Assembly: GCF_000152845.1 (NCBI RefSeq)
Contig: NZ_CH902587.1
Coordinates: forward strand, 50,293-114,292
DNA: 64,000 nucleotides
Source of the DNA: Roseovarius sp. 217
GTDB taxonomy: Bacteria > Pseudomonadota > Alphaproteobacteria > Rhodobacterales > Rhodobacteraceae
Direction of reading: 5' to 3'
Shown in pieces: positions 42,928 to 51,564 of the stretch; the stretch's first letter is position 1, and the number at the start of each line of letters is the position of its first letter. The notes beneath the pieces are model-generated. The model had not been told where the DNA came from, searched no databases, and saw nothing but the letters and a program-made list of their open reading frames with translations. The position numbers and the translations under genes were made by a program.

Positions 42928-43569
42928 ATGCAGAGGTTTTTCTCCGTCGACATGCCCGGTGTTCAGTTTGTGAGCATTGTCTTGGCATTCAGCCTCGCAG
43001 CGTTACTGCCGGTCCTCTGCCTTTATATCTTGCTTTCGCCGGGCTTTGCAGCGGCTCTTGCCGCCGGCGGGCCATCGCTGGCCCGCTTTCTGAGGCAAGT
43101 TACGACCAACGGTCTGCCCGTAGTTTTTGCCATAAACTATGTCAGTTTTTTTCTTTTCGCGGTGATACAGAAACCAAAGGTCGCCCGCCGAGATACGGCG
43201 TTTTTCGTGCTGGTGGATATCTTGCTCAGAGCCATTCTCTTTCCAAGCCTCCACGCACTGATCTACGTTTTGTCTGCCGACTGGTTCGAGTCATTCGGGG
43301 GCAGTCGTGCAACCGCGTTGTCGGTCGTTGCCCCAACCCTTGCGCGTTCGGCGTTTTTTGAGAACATCTCCGGAGTTTATCTTTATGCGACAATGATCAG
43401 CGCGCTGCCGCTATATGTTTCAGCTTTCGGGCAGTCGGAATTTCTTGGACCGACCGTTCGTCGCTTGCCAATAAAAGCGGGCTTGATGCTGCTCGCCTTG
43501 TTTGCGTTTGCCCTGTCGGTCGGATTGATCGCAATCGGTGCACAAGGCATCGCATTCCTTCAGGGCTAG
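42928..43569 (+). CDS. Integral membrane protein, unknown
   Basis: About 213 aa with five or six hydrophobic segments and no recognised motif. The frame is open from 42865 (TTG), with ATGs at 42910, 42928 and 42952 and no strong ribosome-binding site, so the start is uncertain. It converges on the APC permease, with 11 bp between stops. Confidence 0.6.
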   Translation: MQRFFSVDMPGVQFVSIVLAFSLAALLPVLCLYILLSPGFAAALAAGGPSLARFLRQVTTNGLPVVFAINYVSFFLFAVIQKPKVARRDTAFFVLVDILLRAILFPSLHALIYVLSADWFESFGGSRATALSVVAPTLARSAFFENISGVYLYATMISALPLYVSAFGQSEFLGPTVRRLPIKAGLMLLALFAFALSVGLIAIGAQGIAFLQG

Positions 43570-43580
43570 ATGATGGCTGG

Positions 43581-44924
43581 CTATTCACCGTGGGAATGCG
43601 CGGCCTGAGGTGCCAACCATCGCGACAAGTAAACGCGCTCGAAAGCGAAGACAGCGATCATTCCGACAGCCGCATACAGAACGATCATTGGATCACTTTG
43701 AAGCTTCATTACGGTGAAAGCTGCCAATACAATTGCATCGAGAGAGAGCGCAGACAAAAGCACGATACTGGAGGCGCCAACTTCGGTTCGACGATAGCGG
43801 AACACGCCCCAATGTATGATCATGTCCATGACGAGGTAAAAGAAGGCACCAAGGGATGCGATCCGTCCCAAATCAAAGAGCACGGCCAGCGTCGAGGCGA
43901 TAACGACTGTATAGACCAGCATATGCCGCTGGACAGCCCCGGACATGCCAAAATGGCTGTGCGGGATCATTTTCATCTCCGTCAGCATGGTCAGCATCCG
44001 CGACACTGCGAAAACGCTGGCCAGCACGCCGGATGCCGTGGCCACGGCCGCCAACACGACCGTCAAGTAAAAGCCGACCTGCCCGAGTGCGGGCTCAGCC
44101 GCCTGGGCCAGCGAATAGTCGCGCGCGGCGATGATTTCGTCGATTGTCAGGCTCGCGCCCACGCCAAAGGCCACAAGCAGGTAGACCACCACGCAGATCG
44201 CGATGGACAGCATGATAGTGCGGCCCACATTGCGGTGGGGATCGGTGATTTCGCCGCCGCTGTTGGTGATCGTGGTAAAGCCCTTGAAGGCAAGGATCGC
44301 CAGCGCAACGGACGCGATGAAGCCTGTCACTCCAAAGGTCTCGGCCGTTTCTGACGCGGCTGCGAACTGAAACCCGCTTGACCAGAGTGCTGCGATACCG
44401 AACAGCGCGATGCCTCCGATCTTGATCGCCGCCATGATTAGAGAGAATAGCCCGACGGAGCGGTTTCCTGCGATGTTGACCAAGAATGCGAACACGATCA
44501 CGGCAACCGCCAGAACGGGCACAAGTGGCCCGCCCGTGATATCGAGAGGCCGCAAGACATAAGTGGCGAATGTCCGTGCGACGAGGCTTTCCGCGATCAC
44601 CATGCTGAGCGCCATCAAAAGCGCCGCTCCCGCCGCGACCGCCCCCGATCCATAGCATTTCTGAAGGATCATCGCGATGCCCCCTGCCGAGGGCCAGGCG
44701 TTCGACATCTTGATGTAGCTGTAAGCGCTGAAGCTGGTCACGATGGCACCAGCGATGAACGCGAGTGGAAATAGTGGTCCAGCCAGCTGGGCGATTTGTC
44801 CGGTCAGGGCAAAGATGCCCGCACCGATCATCACGCCCGTGCCCATGGCAACAGCTCCGCCAAGGCTGATCGAGCCTTCACGGTAGCCGTCGTTCCCATC
44901 GTGGTTTTTATTGTGTTTCTGCAT
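43581..44924 (-). CDS. APC-family amino acid permease
   Basis: A 447-aa protein with 12-13 helices and the APC signature near the N-terminus (GTGVMIGAGIFALTGQIAQLAGP) plus the FKGFTTITNSGGEITDPHRNVGRTI loop. It imports or exchanges amino acids; the substrate cannot be told. A short His-containing tail ends the protein (AAHSHGE). Confidence 0.85.
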   Translation of the reverse strand: MQKHNKNHDGNDGYREGSISLGGAVAMGTGVMIGAGIFALTGQIAQLAGPLFPLAFIAGAIVTSFSAYSYIKMSNAWPSAGGIAMILQKCYGSGAVAAGAALLMALSMVIAESLVARTFATYVLRPLDITGGPLVPVLAVAVIVFAFLVNIAGNRSVGLFSLIMAAIKIGGIALFGIAALWSSGFQFAAASETAETFGVTGFIASVALAILAFKGFTTITNSGGEITDPHRNVGRTIMLSIAICVVVYLLVAFGVGASLTIDEIIAARDYSLAQAAEPALGQVGFYLTVVLAAVATASGVLASVFAVSRMLTMLTEMKMIPHSHFGMSGAVQRHMLVYTVVIASTLAVLFDLGRIASLGAFFYLVMDMIIHWGVFRYRRTEVGASSIVLLSALSLDAIVLAAFTVMKLQSDPMIVLYAAVGMIAVFAFERVYLSRWLAPQAAHSHGE

Positions 44925-45032
44925 TTCGATCTGCCTTGCTTGCTTTTTAGGTCGTTACGCCTCTGCGCATGCCCACCCGATAGGTTTCAGGCCGCCAGAA
45001 GTCCCGACCCTGGGCGTCTGATGAAATCGCGA

Positions 45033-45740
45033 CTACTCCCGTTGCGAGGGTGCGCCGTAGATCCGCCGGGAAGTTTGCGAACGCCATGTGACTACAACGG
45101 CGGCCCCTTGCAGAGCGATAACTGACGCCACAAGGGCAACGAACGGCCATCGCGCCCAGTTCGGCTCAGGCATTTGGCGGTGAAAATCAAGAAAATGAAA
45201 GAACAAGAAATAGGCCGTGTGCAGCACTGCCAGCCACCACAGAACATAAGCGCCCTGCTGGATGTATTTCCACACGGACGTGCCAAGTACCCTTTGGCTG
45301 AAATTATTCGACGTACCGGCAAGCACAAAGCCGTAGAGCAGTGCCGCGATCCCAACCACATTGGCCAGCGCAAACCCGTGCTGAAGCATCACGTAGCGTT
45401 GCAGCTGGGGGTGATACTCAAAACCGAACAGCCGTGCAAAATCAAGCTCGACCCAGCCGATCAGTATGATGATGGTATGCACCGTCGCCGCCAGAACCGC
45501 ATAAATACCGAGCTCGCGTCGGTACGGCATGAGCTTCCGTAAAAAGGGCGCAGACGACAAGCGTGCGAGCGGCCCAATCGCCATTGCAGCAACGATGAGC
45601 AGCAGTGAAAGATCCCCCAGCGCTCGGTTGTAGCGGTGCATCTCCGACCACTCGGCACGCGAAGCAAGCAGCAGGTATCCCGTCAGCACGGACGTTCCTA
45701 TGATTAGTACGTGCCGCAGAAGGGCGGGTTTTTTCATCAT
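45033..45740 (-). CDS. Ferric reductase-like transmembrane protein
   Basis: About 235 aa with six helices and haem-ligand-like histidines (YAVLAATVHTIIILIGW, VLHTAYFLFFHFLDFH). It resembles the b-haem ferric reductase/MsrQ-type membrane domain without a flavin domain. I use ATG 45740 (MMKKPALL); a TTG at 45773 is the alternative. A role in quinone-linked reduction of periplasmic partners is inferred. Confidence 0.7.
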   Translation of the reverse strand: MMKKPALLRHVLIIGTSVLTGYLLLASRAEWSEMHRYNRALGDLSLLLIVAAMAIGPLARLSSAPFLRKLMPYRRELGIYAVLAATVHTIIILIGWVELDFARLFGFEYHPQLQRYVMLQHGFALANVVGIAALLYGFVLAGTSNNFSQRVLGTSVWKYIQQGAYVLWWLAVLHTAYFLFFHFLDFHRQMPEPNWARWPFVALVASVIALQGAAVVVTWRSQTSRRIYGAPSQRE

Positions 45741-45822
45741 GGTTTCAGATACCGTATGTTTGCAGTCTTCCAAAGATGTTTTAGGCAGGCAAATAACACA
45801 TCAGATCGGCTTTCGCTTCCAA

Positions 45823-46476
45823 TCAGCGTTCAACATTCTGCAGAGTGTTAACGTTTGGTATGAAAGCGGGAACCCGGCTGGCATACCTGTCCCAGCCAGC
45901 GCCGAACCGTTCTCGGCTGTCCTTCTCCTCGCCGCGGGCCAGCCGTGCGTACATCCAGACCAGTACCGGAAACATGGCCAGCGTCAGGAGGGTCGGCCAT
46001 TGCACGAGAAAGCCCAGCATGATCAGCACGAACCCCACATACTGGGGATGACGAATGCGGGCATAGGGGCCTGTCGTCGCAAGCAACCCCTGACGCTGCG
46101 CATTCCACAGATGGTGCCATGCCACGGATATGAGCCAGAAGCCGCCGCCGATAAAGACGAAGCTCAGGAGGTGGAACGGCCCGAAATGCGGGTTCGATTG
46201 CCAGCCGAACATCATTTCGGGGAGATGTCCGCTGTCGTGGGCAAACCAGTCTACCTCCGGCCAGGTCGATTGCAGCCAGCCGGAAAGAAAGAAGATGGTC
46301 AACGGGAACCCGTACATCTCGGTGAAGAGAGCTACGACAAAAGCGCTGAACGCTCCAAAACTGCGCCAGTCGCGTTTTGTCTGCGGCTTGAAGAAACTGA
46401 AGGCGAAAATGATGAATACCGCCGAATTGATAAATACCAGCAGCCAAAGTCCATAGGAAGCACCTGCATCGGTCAT
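45823..46476 (-). CDS. Isoprenylcysteine carboxyl methyltransferase-like membrane protein
   Basis: A 217-aa polytopic protein with the family segment TTGPYARIRHPQYVGFVLIMLGF and a C-terminal EE/RFG-x-x-W-D-x-Y motif. Bacterial members are phospholipid- or isoprenoid-methyltransferase-like of mostly unknown substrate. Its ATG overlaps the stop of the DUF2933 gene, showing coupling to the copper ATPase cluster. Confidence 0.8.
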   Translation of the reverse strand: MTDAGASYGLWLLVFINSAVFIIFAFSFFKPQTKRDWRSFGAFSAFVVALFTEMYGFPLTIFFLSGWLQSTWPEVDWFAHDSGHLPEMMFGWQSNPHFGPFHLLSFVFIGGGFWLISVAWHHLWNAQRQGLLATTGPYARIRHPQYVGFVLIMLGFLVQWPTLLTLAMFPVLVWMYARLARGEEKDSRERFGAGWDRYASRVPAFIPNVNTLQNVER

Positions 46477-46745
46477 TACTGGTCGTCTCCCTTGCCGTGC
46501 CCGCCGTGGCCTCCATGACCGCCATGCATGAAGAAGTGCATGCCGACGCAGAGCAGCAAGGGCAGCCAGATCAGCAATCCGCTGCTCAGGATGTGCACCC
46601 GGTGCTCGTAACCCAGAAGAAGGCCGCCAACTGCCAGCGCAACGATCAGATAGATGCCGGCGCGTGATCGCCAGAATGAGGGCGGGCGGTGGGCATGCTC
46701 CGATTGACTTTGATTAACATGTGATGGATCAGGTTGATGGGTCAC
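46476..46745 (-). CDS. DUF2933 His/Gly-rich membrane protein
   Basis: An 89-aa protein with two helices and a His/Gly tail (FFMHGGHGGHGGHGKGDD). DUF2933 proteins accompany copper ATPases and oxidases. It lies 15 bp downstream of the Cu+ ATPase and probably shares its copper-responsive transcript. The His-rich tail suggests metal buffering. Confidence 0.85.
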   Translation of the reverse strand: MTHQPDPSHVNQSQSEHAHRPPSFWRSRAGIYLIVALAVGGLLLGYEHRVHILSSGLLIWLPLLLCVGMHFFMHGGHGGHGGHGKGDDQ

Positions 46746-46760
46746 GTTGTGGCTTCCTTT

Positions 46761-49115
46761 CTAGATCTTTGCGCCGCGAAGGCGCAGCGAATTGAGCACC
46801 ACCGATATCGACGAGGCGCTCATGGCGAAGGCGGCAAACATCGGGCTGATGAGGATGCCGAAGAACGGAAACAGCACCCCCGCCGCGACAGGCACGCCAG
46901 AGGCGTTGTAGATCAGTGCGAAGAACAGGTTCTGCCGGATATTACGCATGGTGGCCCGTGCGAGCCGCCGTGCGCGCACGATACCGTCGAGGTTGCCCTT
47001 GACCAGCGTGATGCCCGCGCTTTCGATGGCCACATCGGCCCCGGTGCCCATGGCGATTCCGACATCGGCCTGGGCCAGGGCCGGCGCGTCGTTGACGCCA
47101 TCGCCGGCCATCGCCACCTTGCGGCCCTGCTGCTGCAATTCCTTGATGATCCGCGCCTTGTCCTCGGGCAGCACGTCGGCCCGGATCTCGTCAATGCCGA
47201 GACGTGCGCCGATCGCCTTGGCCGTGCGCTCGTTGTCACCGGTGGCCATGATGACGCGGAATCCCAGTGCATGCAGGTCCTTGATGGCGGCGGGCGTGGT
47301 CTCCTTCACCGGATCGGCGACAGCGACGAGACCCGCGATCTCGCCATCCAGCACCACGAACATCACCGTCTCGCCCTCGTCGCGACGGGCATTTGCCTTG
47401 GCGGTCAGGTCGCCGGCCTCAAGGCCAAGGTCCCGGATCATCGCCAGGTTGCCTAATGCGACCGCCTTGCCGCCCACGACGCCCTTCACGCCCTTTCCTG
47501 TGACCGCCTCGAAGTCGTCCGCGTCCGCCATATTCACATCGCGCTCTTCGGCGCCGCGCACGATGGCCTCGGCGAGGGGGTGTTCCGACCCGCGCTCCAG
47601 CGATGCGGCGAGACGCAGGACCTCGGCCTCGTCGTGACCGGGTTGCGGCAGGACGGCGACAAGCTGCGGCTTGCCCATCGTCAACGTGCCGGTCTTGTCG
47701 ACGATCAAGGTATCGACCTTCTCGAACCGCTCCAGCGCCTCGGCGTTCTTGATCAGCACCCCGGCCTGGGCCCCCCGCCCCGTTGCCGTCATGATCGACA
47801 TCGGTGTCGCCAGGCCAAGCGCACAGGGACAGGCGATGATCAACACGGCGACAGCCGAGATCAATGCGTAGGACAGCGCCGGGGATGGCCCCCAGACCGC
47901 CCACGCGATGAAGGACAGGACCGCGATACCGATCACGGCCGGAACGAAATATCCCGCCACCTTGTCGGCATACTTCTGGATCGGTGCGCGCGAGCGTTGC
48001 GCGTTCGACACCATCTCGACGATCTGCGCGAGCATCGTGTCGGACCCGACACGCGTCGCCTCCATCACCAGAGAACCGGTGCCATTGATCGTCGCGCCGG
48101 TCAGCGGGTCGCCCTCGGTCTTCTCCACCGGCACAGGTTCACCTGAGATCATGCTTTCATCGACCGAGGACCGGCCGTCCAGCACAACGCCATCGACCGG
48201 CACCTTGTCACCGGGACGCACGCGCAGCCGGTCCCCGACCTGTACGTCCTCCAGCGGAATCTCCTCTTCGGACCCGTCGTCTCGGATGACCCTCGCGGTC
48301 TTGGCCGCCATGTCGAGAAGCGCGCGGATCGCCTTGCCGGTGCCTTCACGGGCGCGCAATTCCATCACCTGGCCAAGCAGCACGAGCGTCACGATCACCG
48401 CCGCCGCCTCGAAATAGACGCCGACATGACCTTCGGCGTCGCGAAATCCGTCCGGGAATATGCCGGGTGCCAGAACGGCGACGACGCTGAAGAGCCAGGC
48501 CGCGATTACCCCCATACCGATGAGGGAGAACATGTTGAGATTCATCGTCCGGAACGAATTCCAGCCCCGAACCAGAAACGGCCAGCCGCACCAAAGAACC
48601 ACCGGGGTCCCGAAAACCAACTCGATCCAGAGGGTTGCGCGCTCGCCGAAAATCTCGCGCACTCCCGGAAAGCCGAGATAGGGACCCATGGTGAGGATCA
48701 GAAGCGGAATGGTCAGTACCGTGCCAACCCAGAAACGCCGGGTGAAATCCACCAGTTCGGGGTTCGGGCCGTCGTCCATCGGGACCCCGGACTCAAGCTC
48801 CAACCCCATTCCGCAGATCGGGCAGGAGCCGTGCTCGACCTGGCGAACCTGCGGGTGCATCGGACAGCTGTAGACAGCGCCGTCATAGCCCTCCGGGACG
48901 GTATCATATCTGCCGTCCGCCGGGGCGGCACCAGCGTGATGGTCATGACCGTGGTGATCATGCCCGGCATGGTTGTCGAGCTCCGCCTCGGGCACAAGAT
49001 GCATCCCGCATTTCGGGCAATCGCCCGGACCGTTCTGCCGTACCTCAGGGTGCATCGGGCAGACGTAAATGTTGGATTCGGTTTCATGTGCAGCATGGCT
49101 TACTTGGTCGTTCAT
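46761..49115 (-). CDS. Cu+-exporting P1B ATPase with two CPMHP-type metal-binding domains
   Basis: A 784-aa pump. Instead of HMA domains its N-terminus has two heavy-metal-binding domains (YVCPMHPEVRQNGPGDCPKCGM and YSCPMHPQVRQVEHGSCPICGM) separated by a His-rich linker. The CPC motif (about residue 427), DKTGT (about 471), GDGVNDAP, YN in the seventh helix and MSASS in the eighth indicate a P1B-1 copper pump. Its ATG overlaps the prs-like stop, but a CueR-type promoter lies inside the end of that gene. Confidence 0.92.
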   Translation of the reverse strand: MNDQVSHAAHETESNIYVCPMHPEVRQNGPGDCPKCGMHLVPEAELDNHAGHDHHGHDHHAGAAPADGRYDTVPEGYDGAVYSCPMHPQVRQVEHGSCPICGMGLELESGVPMDDGPNPELVDFTRRFWVGTVLTIPLLILTMGPYLGFPGVREIFGERATLWIELVFGTPVVLWCGWPFLVRGWNSFRTMNLNMFSLIGMGVIAAWLFSVVAVLAPGIFPDGFRDAEGHVGVYFEAAAVIVTLVLLGQVMELRAREGTGKAIRALLDMAAKTARVIRDDGSEEEIPLEDVQVGDRLRVRPGDKVPVDGVVLDGRSSVDESMISGEPVPVEKTEGDPLTGATINGTGSLVMEATRVGSDTMLAQIVEMVSNAQRSRAPIQKYADKVAGYFVPAVIGIAVLSFIAWAVWGPSPALSYALISAVAVLIIACPCALGLATPMSIMTATGRGAQAGVLIKNAEALERFEKVDTLIVDKTGTLTMGKPQLVAVLPQPGHDEAEVLRLAASLERGSEHPLAEAIVRGAEERDVNMADADDFEAVTGKGVKGVVGGKAVALGNLAMIRDLGLEAGDLTAKANARRDEGETVMFVVLDGEIAGLVAVADPVKETTPAAIKDLHALGFRVIMATGDNERTAKAIGARLGIDEIRADVLPEDKARIIKELQQQGRKVAMAGDGVNDAPALAQADVGIAMGTGADVAIESAGITLVKGNLDGIVRARRLARATMRNIRQNLFFALIYNASGVPVAAGVLFPFFGILISPMFAAFAMSASSISVVLNSLRLRGAKI

Positions 49116-50059
49116 TCGGTTGTCCTCTCGGCGGGATTCGGGTCCAGCCTAATTGTTCCAGCAACTGGAAGGTCAAGGGCTGTCACGACCGAAAGGATCG
49201 GTTCGGCCAATAGACCGGCAATTCCGATCGCATTCGTTGGATGGGGTATGGTGTCGGTGGTGATGATTCTTGCCGCACCAGCCGACAGAATGGCGTCCTG
49301 AGCGCCGTGCGCAAAGACCGCATGGATAGCCAGGCAGACAGGCGCGGCGGTTCCAGCCGCAAGCAATCTTTCGACGGCGCGTGCCATCGTGACGCCGGAA
49401 GATGCGATGTCGTCGAGGATCACTGGCGTGCCTTCGCGCAGCGCCGCGCTTTCCGGCACACTGACATCGACACTGCGGTCACCGGATCTCACCTTGCGCA
49501 AGACCTCATAGGGCCGTCCGGCCAGCCGGGCCACCTCGGCGACCCATTGCTGGCTTTCGCTGTCAGGGCCCAGAAGAACGGCGTCTGGCAGGTTCGTGCT
49601 GATCCAGGTCGCAAGCAGCGGGGCGGATACGGCGCGAATGGCAGGCATCGGGAAGACATCCTGCAGCCGGGCGATGCGGTGCAGATGCGGATCGACACTC
49701 ACCAGCCAATCGAAGCTTTCCCCCAGGAATTGCGCAAAGAGCGGCGCGCTGACCGCCTGCCCGCGCTCGAAGCGGCGGTCCTGCCGCATGTAGCCAAGAT
49801 AAGGCGCGATCAATCCGACGCGACGCGCGCCCATCTCGCGCGCCGTCGCCGCGGCGAAGCGCAAGGGCAGGGCTAGGCGGTCGGGATCGCGCAAAGTCGC
49901 CAGAAATGCCACATCGGCCCCGTCCAGATCGCCGGGCAGCGAGATCAGGCTTTCGCCATCGGGGAAGTGGTGCCAGTCGAGAGTGAGCAGGTCCGCCCCA
50001 AGCGCGGGTGCCAGGTCTTCGGCAAGCGGCCTCATCTCGGGAAACGCGACAAGGATCAT
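49112..50059 (-). CDS. Ribose-phosphate pyrophosphokinase-like protein
   Basis: A 315-aa Prs homologue with FPDGES, GYMRQDRRF, SVDPHLHRIARL and the PRPP loop ILDDIASSGVT. Compared with housekeeping Prs, the catalytic loop after K-V-R-S is short and the DLHxxQIQGFF segment differs, so its reaction may differ too. It overlaps the AMP-phosphorylase-like gene by 4 bp and the Cu+ ATPase by 4 bp. Confidence 0.82.
   Translation of the reverse strand: MILVAFPEMRPLAEDLAPALGADLLTLDWHHFPDGESLISLPGDLDGADVAFLATLRDPDRLALPLRFAAATAREMGARRVGLIAPYLGYMRQDRRFERGQAVSAPLFAQFLGESFDWLVSVDPHLHRIARLQDVFPMPAIRAVSAPLLATWISTNLPDAVLLGPDSESQQWVAEVARLAGRPYEVLRKVRSGDRSVDVSVPESAALREGTPVILDDIASSGVTMARAVERLLAAGTAAPVCLAIHAVFAHGAQDAILSAGAARIITTDTIPHPTNAIGIAGLLAEPILSVVTALDLPVAGTIRLDPNPAERTTE
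49146..49176 (-). promoter_or_regulatory. CueR-type promoter of the Cu+ ATPase, inside the upstream gene
   Basis: On the minus strand TTGACC (49176-49171) and TAGGCT (49151-49146) flank 19 bp with the dyad TTCCAGTTGCTGGAA. It sits within the last codons of the prs-like gene, about 30 bp before the ATPase ATG. No CueR gene is in the window. Confidence 0.85.
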
Positions 50060-51564
50060 GACACTGCCTCGGACAGCGTGAGCACGCCGGTCTGGGACTC
50101 GGCATAGGCCAGGGCATAGGCCAGTTCGCCTGGTGTCTCGGCATGAAGCTCATAAAGCGGCTGGCCCTTGTCCACCCAATCCCCGATCCGCACCAGAAGG
50201 CGGATGCCTGCGCTCTTCTGACGCGGGGCACCGGCCAGTTTGGCGATGCGGGCAATCCGGCGGTTGTCCACGGCCGTCAGTTCGCCCGCATGCCGGGCAA
50301 GTATCTCGATGCGTTGCGCGGCGGTGCCGGGTTCGTGGAAACCGCCCTGTGCCGCGCAAATTGCCATGAACTTTGCCTCCGCTGCACCACTATCGAGAAG
50401 CGCCTGCGCGCGGTCCCGCCCCCGCCCAGCAACGGCGTGCGGTGCGAGGTCCAGAAGATGCCCGGCCAGATCCAGCGCCCGCGCACGCAGGTCGCCAGGT
50501 ACATCCGGCGCGCGCCGCAAAACCGCGAGCACGTCGTGCGCCTCCAGCGCCGGGCCCATGCCACGTCCCACCGGGGCCACGCCATCGCTGATATGTAGCG
50601 CCAGGTTCAGACCCAACGCCTTGCCCACCGAAGACAGCCGTATCCCGAGAGCCTCCGCCGCTCCGGCAGACCGCACCTTGGCCGTTGGTCCGACCGGCAT
50701 GTCGATCAGAACATGGGTGGCACCGGCGGCCGCCTTTTTCGACAGTACGCTCGCTACGAGTTGACCGGTGGAGTCGAAATCGAGGGGGCGTTCGACACGG
50801 ATAAAATGATCGTCGGCAGGACTGAGGGCGAGCCCGCCACCCCAGACGAGGCAACCGCCCTCGGCTTCGACCACCCGGCGCAGCGCGGCGGCGTCAAGCG
50901 CGACGGGCGCCATTACCTCCATGGTGTCGGCGGTTCCGGCAGGCGATGTGATCGCACGGCTCGACGTCTTGGGGATCAGATGCCCCGCCGCCGCGACGAT
51001 GGCGACGACGATGGGTGTCGTGCGGTTGCCCGGCAATCCGCCGACGCAATGCTTATCGAGGACAGTGTGCTGCCCCCAGTCGAGCGTCTGCCCTGCTTCC
51101 TTCATGGCGCGGGTCAGCGCCACGGTTTCGGCCTCGTTCAGCCTGTCGCCGGCGCAGGCGGTCACGAAGGCGGCAAGGTCGAGGTCCGATAACCGGCTGT
51201 CGAGCGTGTCGTGCACGATCGTCGCGAACCCGGCCCGGTCCAGCCTCTCGCCATAGGCTTTCGCCCGGATCATAGACGCCGAAGCGGGCGGTTCAGGGTG
51301 CGAGAAAGCGGCTTCGTCTCCAATCTCAGCGCCAAGCGCGGCCCACGCGGAAACGGACAATGCCGCCTGGTCCACGGCAAGCCATGCTCCGCGGCCGACG
51401 ACATTCAGGGTCGCGATGATCCAGCGGTCCTTCAGGTCGATCCGTATGCGTGTCTGGGCAGCAAACCCCTCGGAACGGCAAACGTGACAGTCTTCATGCA
51501 TGTAGACGACCGGCTGCCGGTAGGTGTCGATGCGGGAAGAGACCAGGGCAAGCGTTTCGGTCAT
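50056..51564 (-). CDS. AMP phosphorylase/thymidine phosphorylase-family enzyme
   Basis: A 502-aa protein matching the archaeal-type AMP phosphorylase length and layout: an N-terminal extension, then TVLDKHCVGGLPGNRTTPIVV (phosphate loop), KTSSRAITSPAGTADTMEV and a C-terminal biotinyl-like domain. Known homologues convert NMP plus phosphate to ribose 1,5-bisphosphate and base. It is coupled to the MBL nuclease and prs-like genes by 4-bp overlaps. Confidence 0.82.
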   Translation of the reverse strand: MTETLALVSSRIDTYRQPVVYMHEDCHVCRSEGFAAQTRIRIDLKDRWIIATLNVVGRGAWLAVDQAALSVSAWAALGAEIGDEAAFSHPEPPASASMIRAKAYGERLDRAGFATIVHDTLDSRLSDLDLAAFVTACAGDRLNEAETVALTRAMKEAGQTLDWGQHTVLDKHCVGGLPGNRTTPIVVAIVAAAGHLIPKTSSRAITSPAGTADTMEVMAPVALDAAALRRVVEAEGGCLVWGGGLALSPADDHFIRVERPLDFDSTGQLVASVLSKKAAAGATHVLIDMPVGPTAKVRSAGAAEALGIRLSSVGKALGLNLALHISDGVAPVGRGMGPALEAHDVLAVLRRAPDVPGDLRARALDLAGHLLDLAPHAVAGRGRDRAQALLDSGAAEAKFMAICAAQGGFHEPGTAAQRIEILARHAGELTAVDNRRIARIAKLAGAPRQKSAGIRLLVRIGDWVDKGQPLYELHAETPGELAYALAYAESQTGVLTLSEAVS

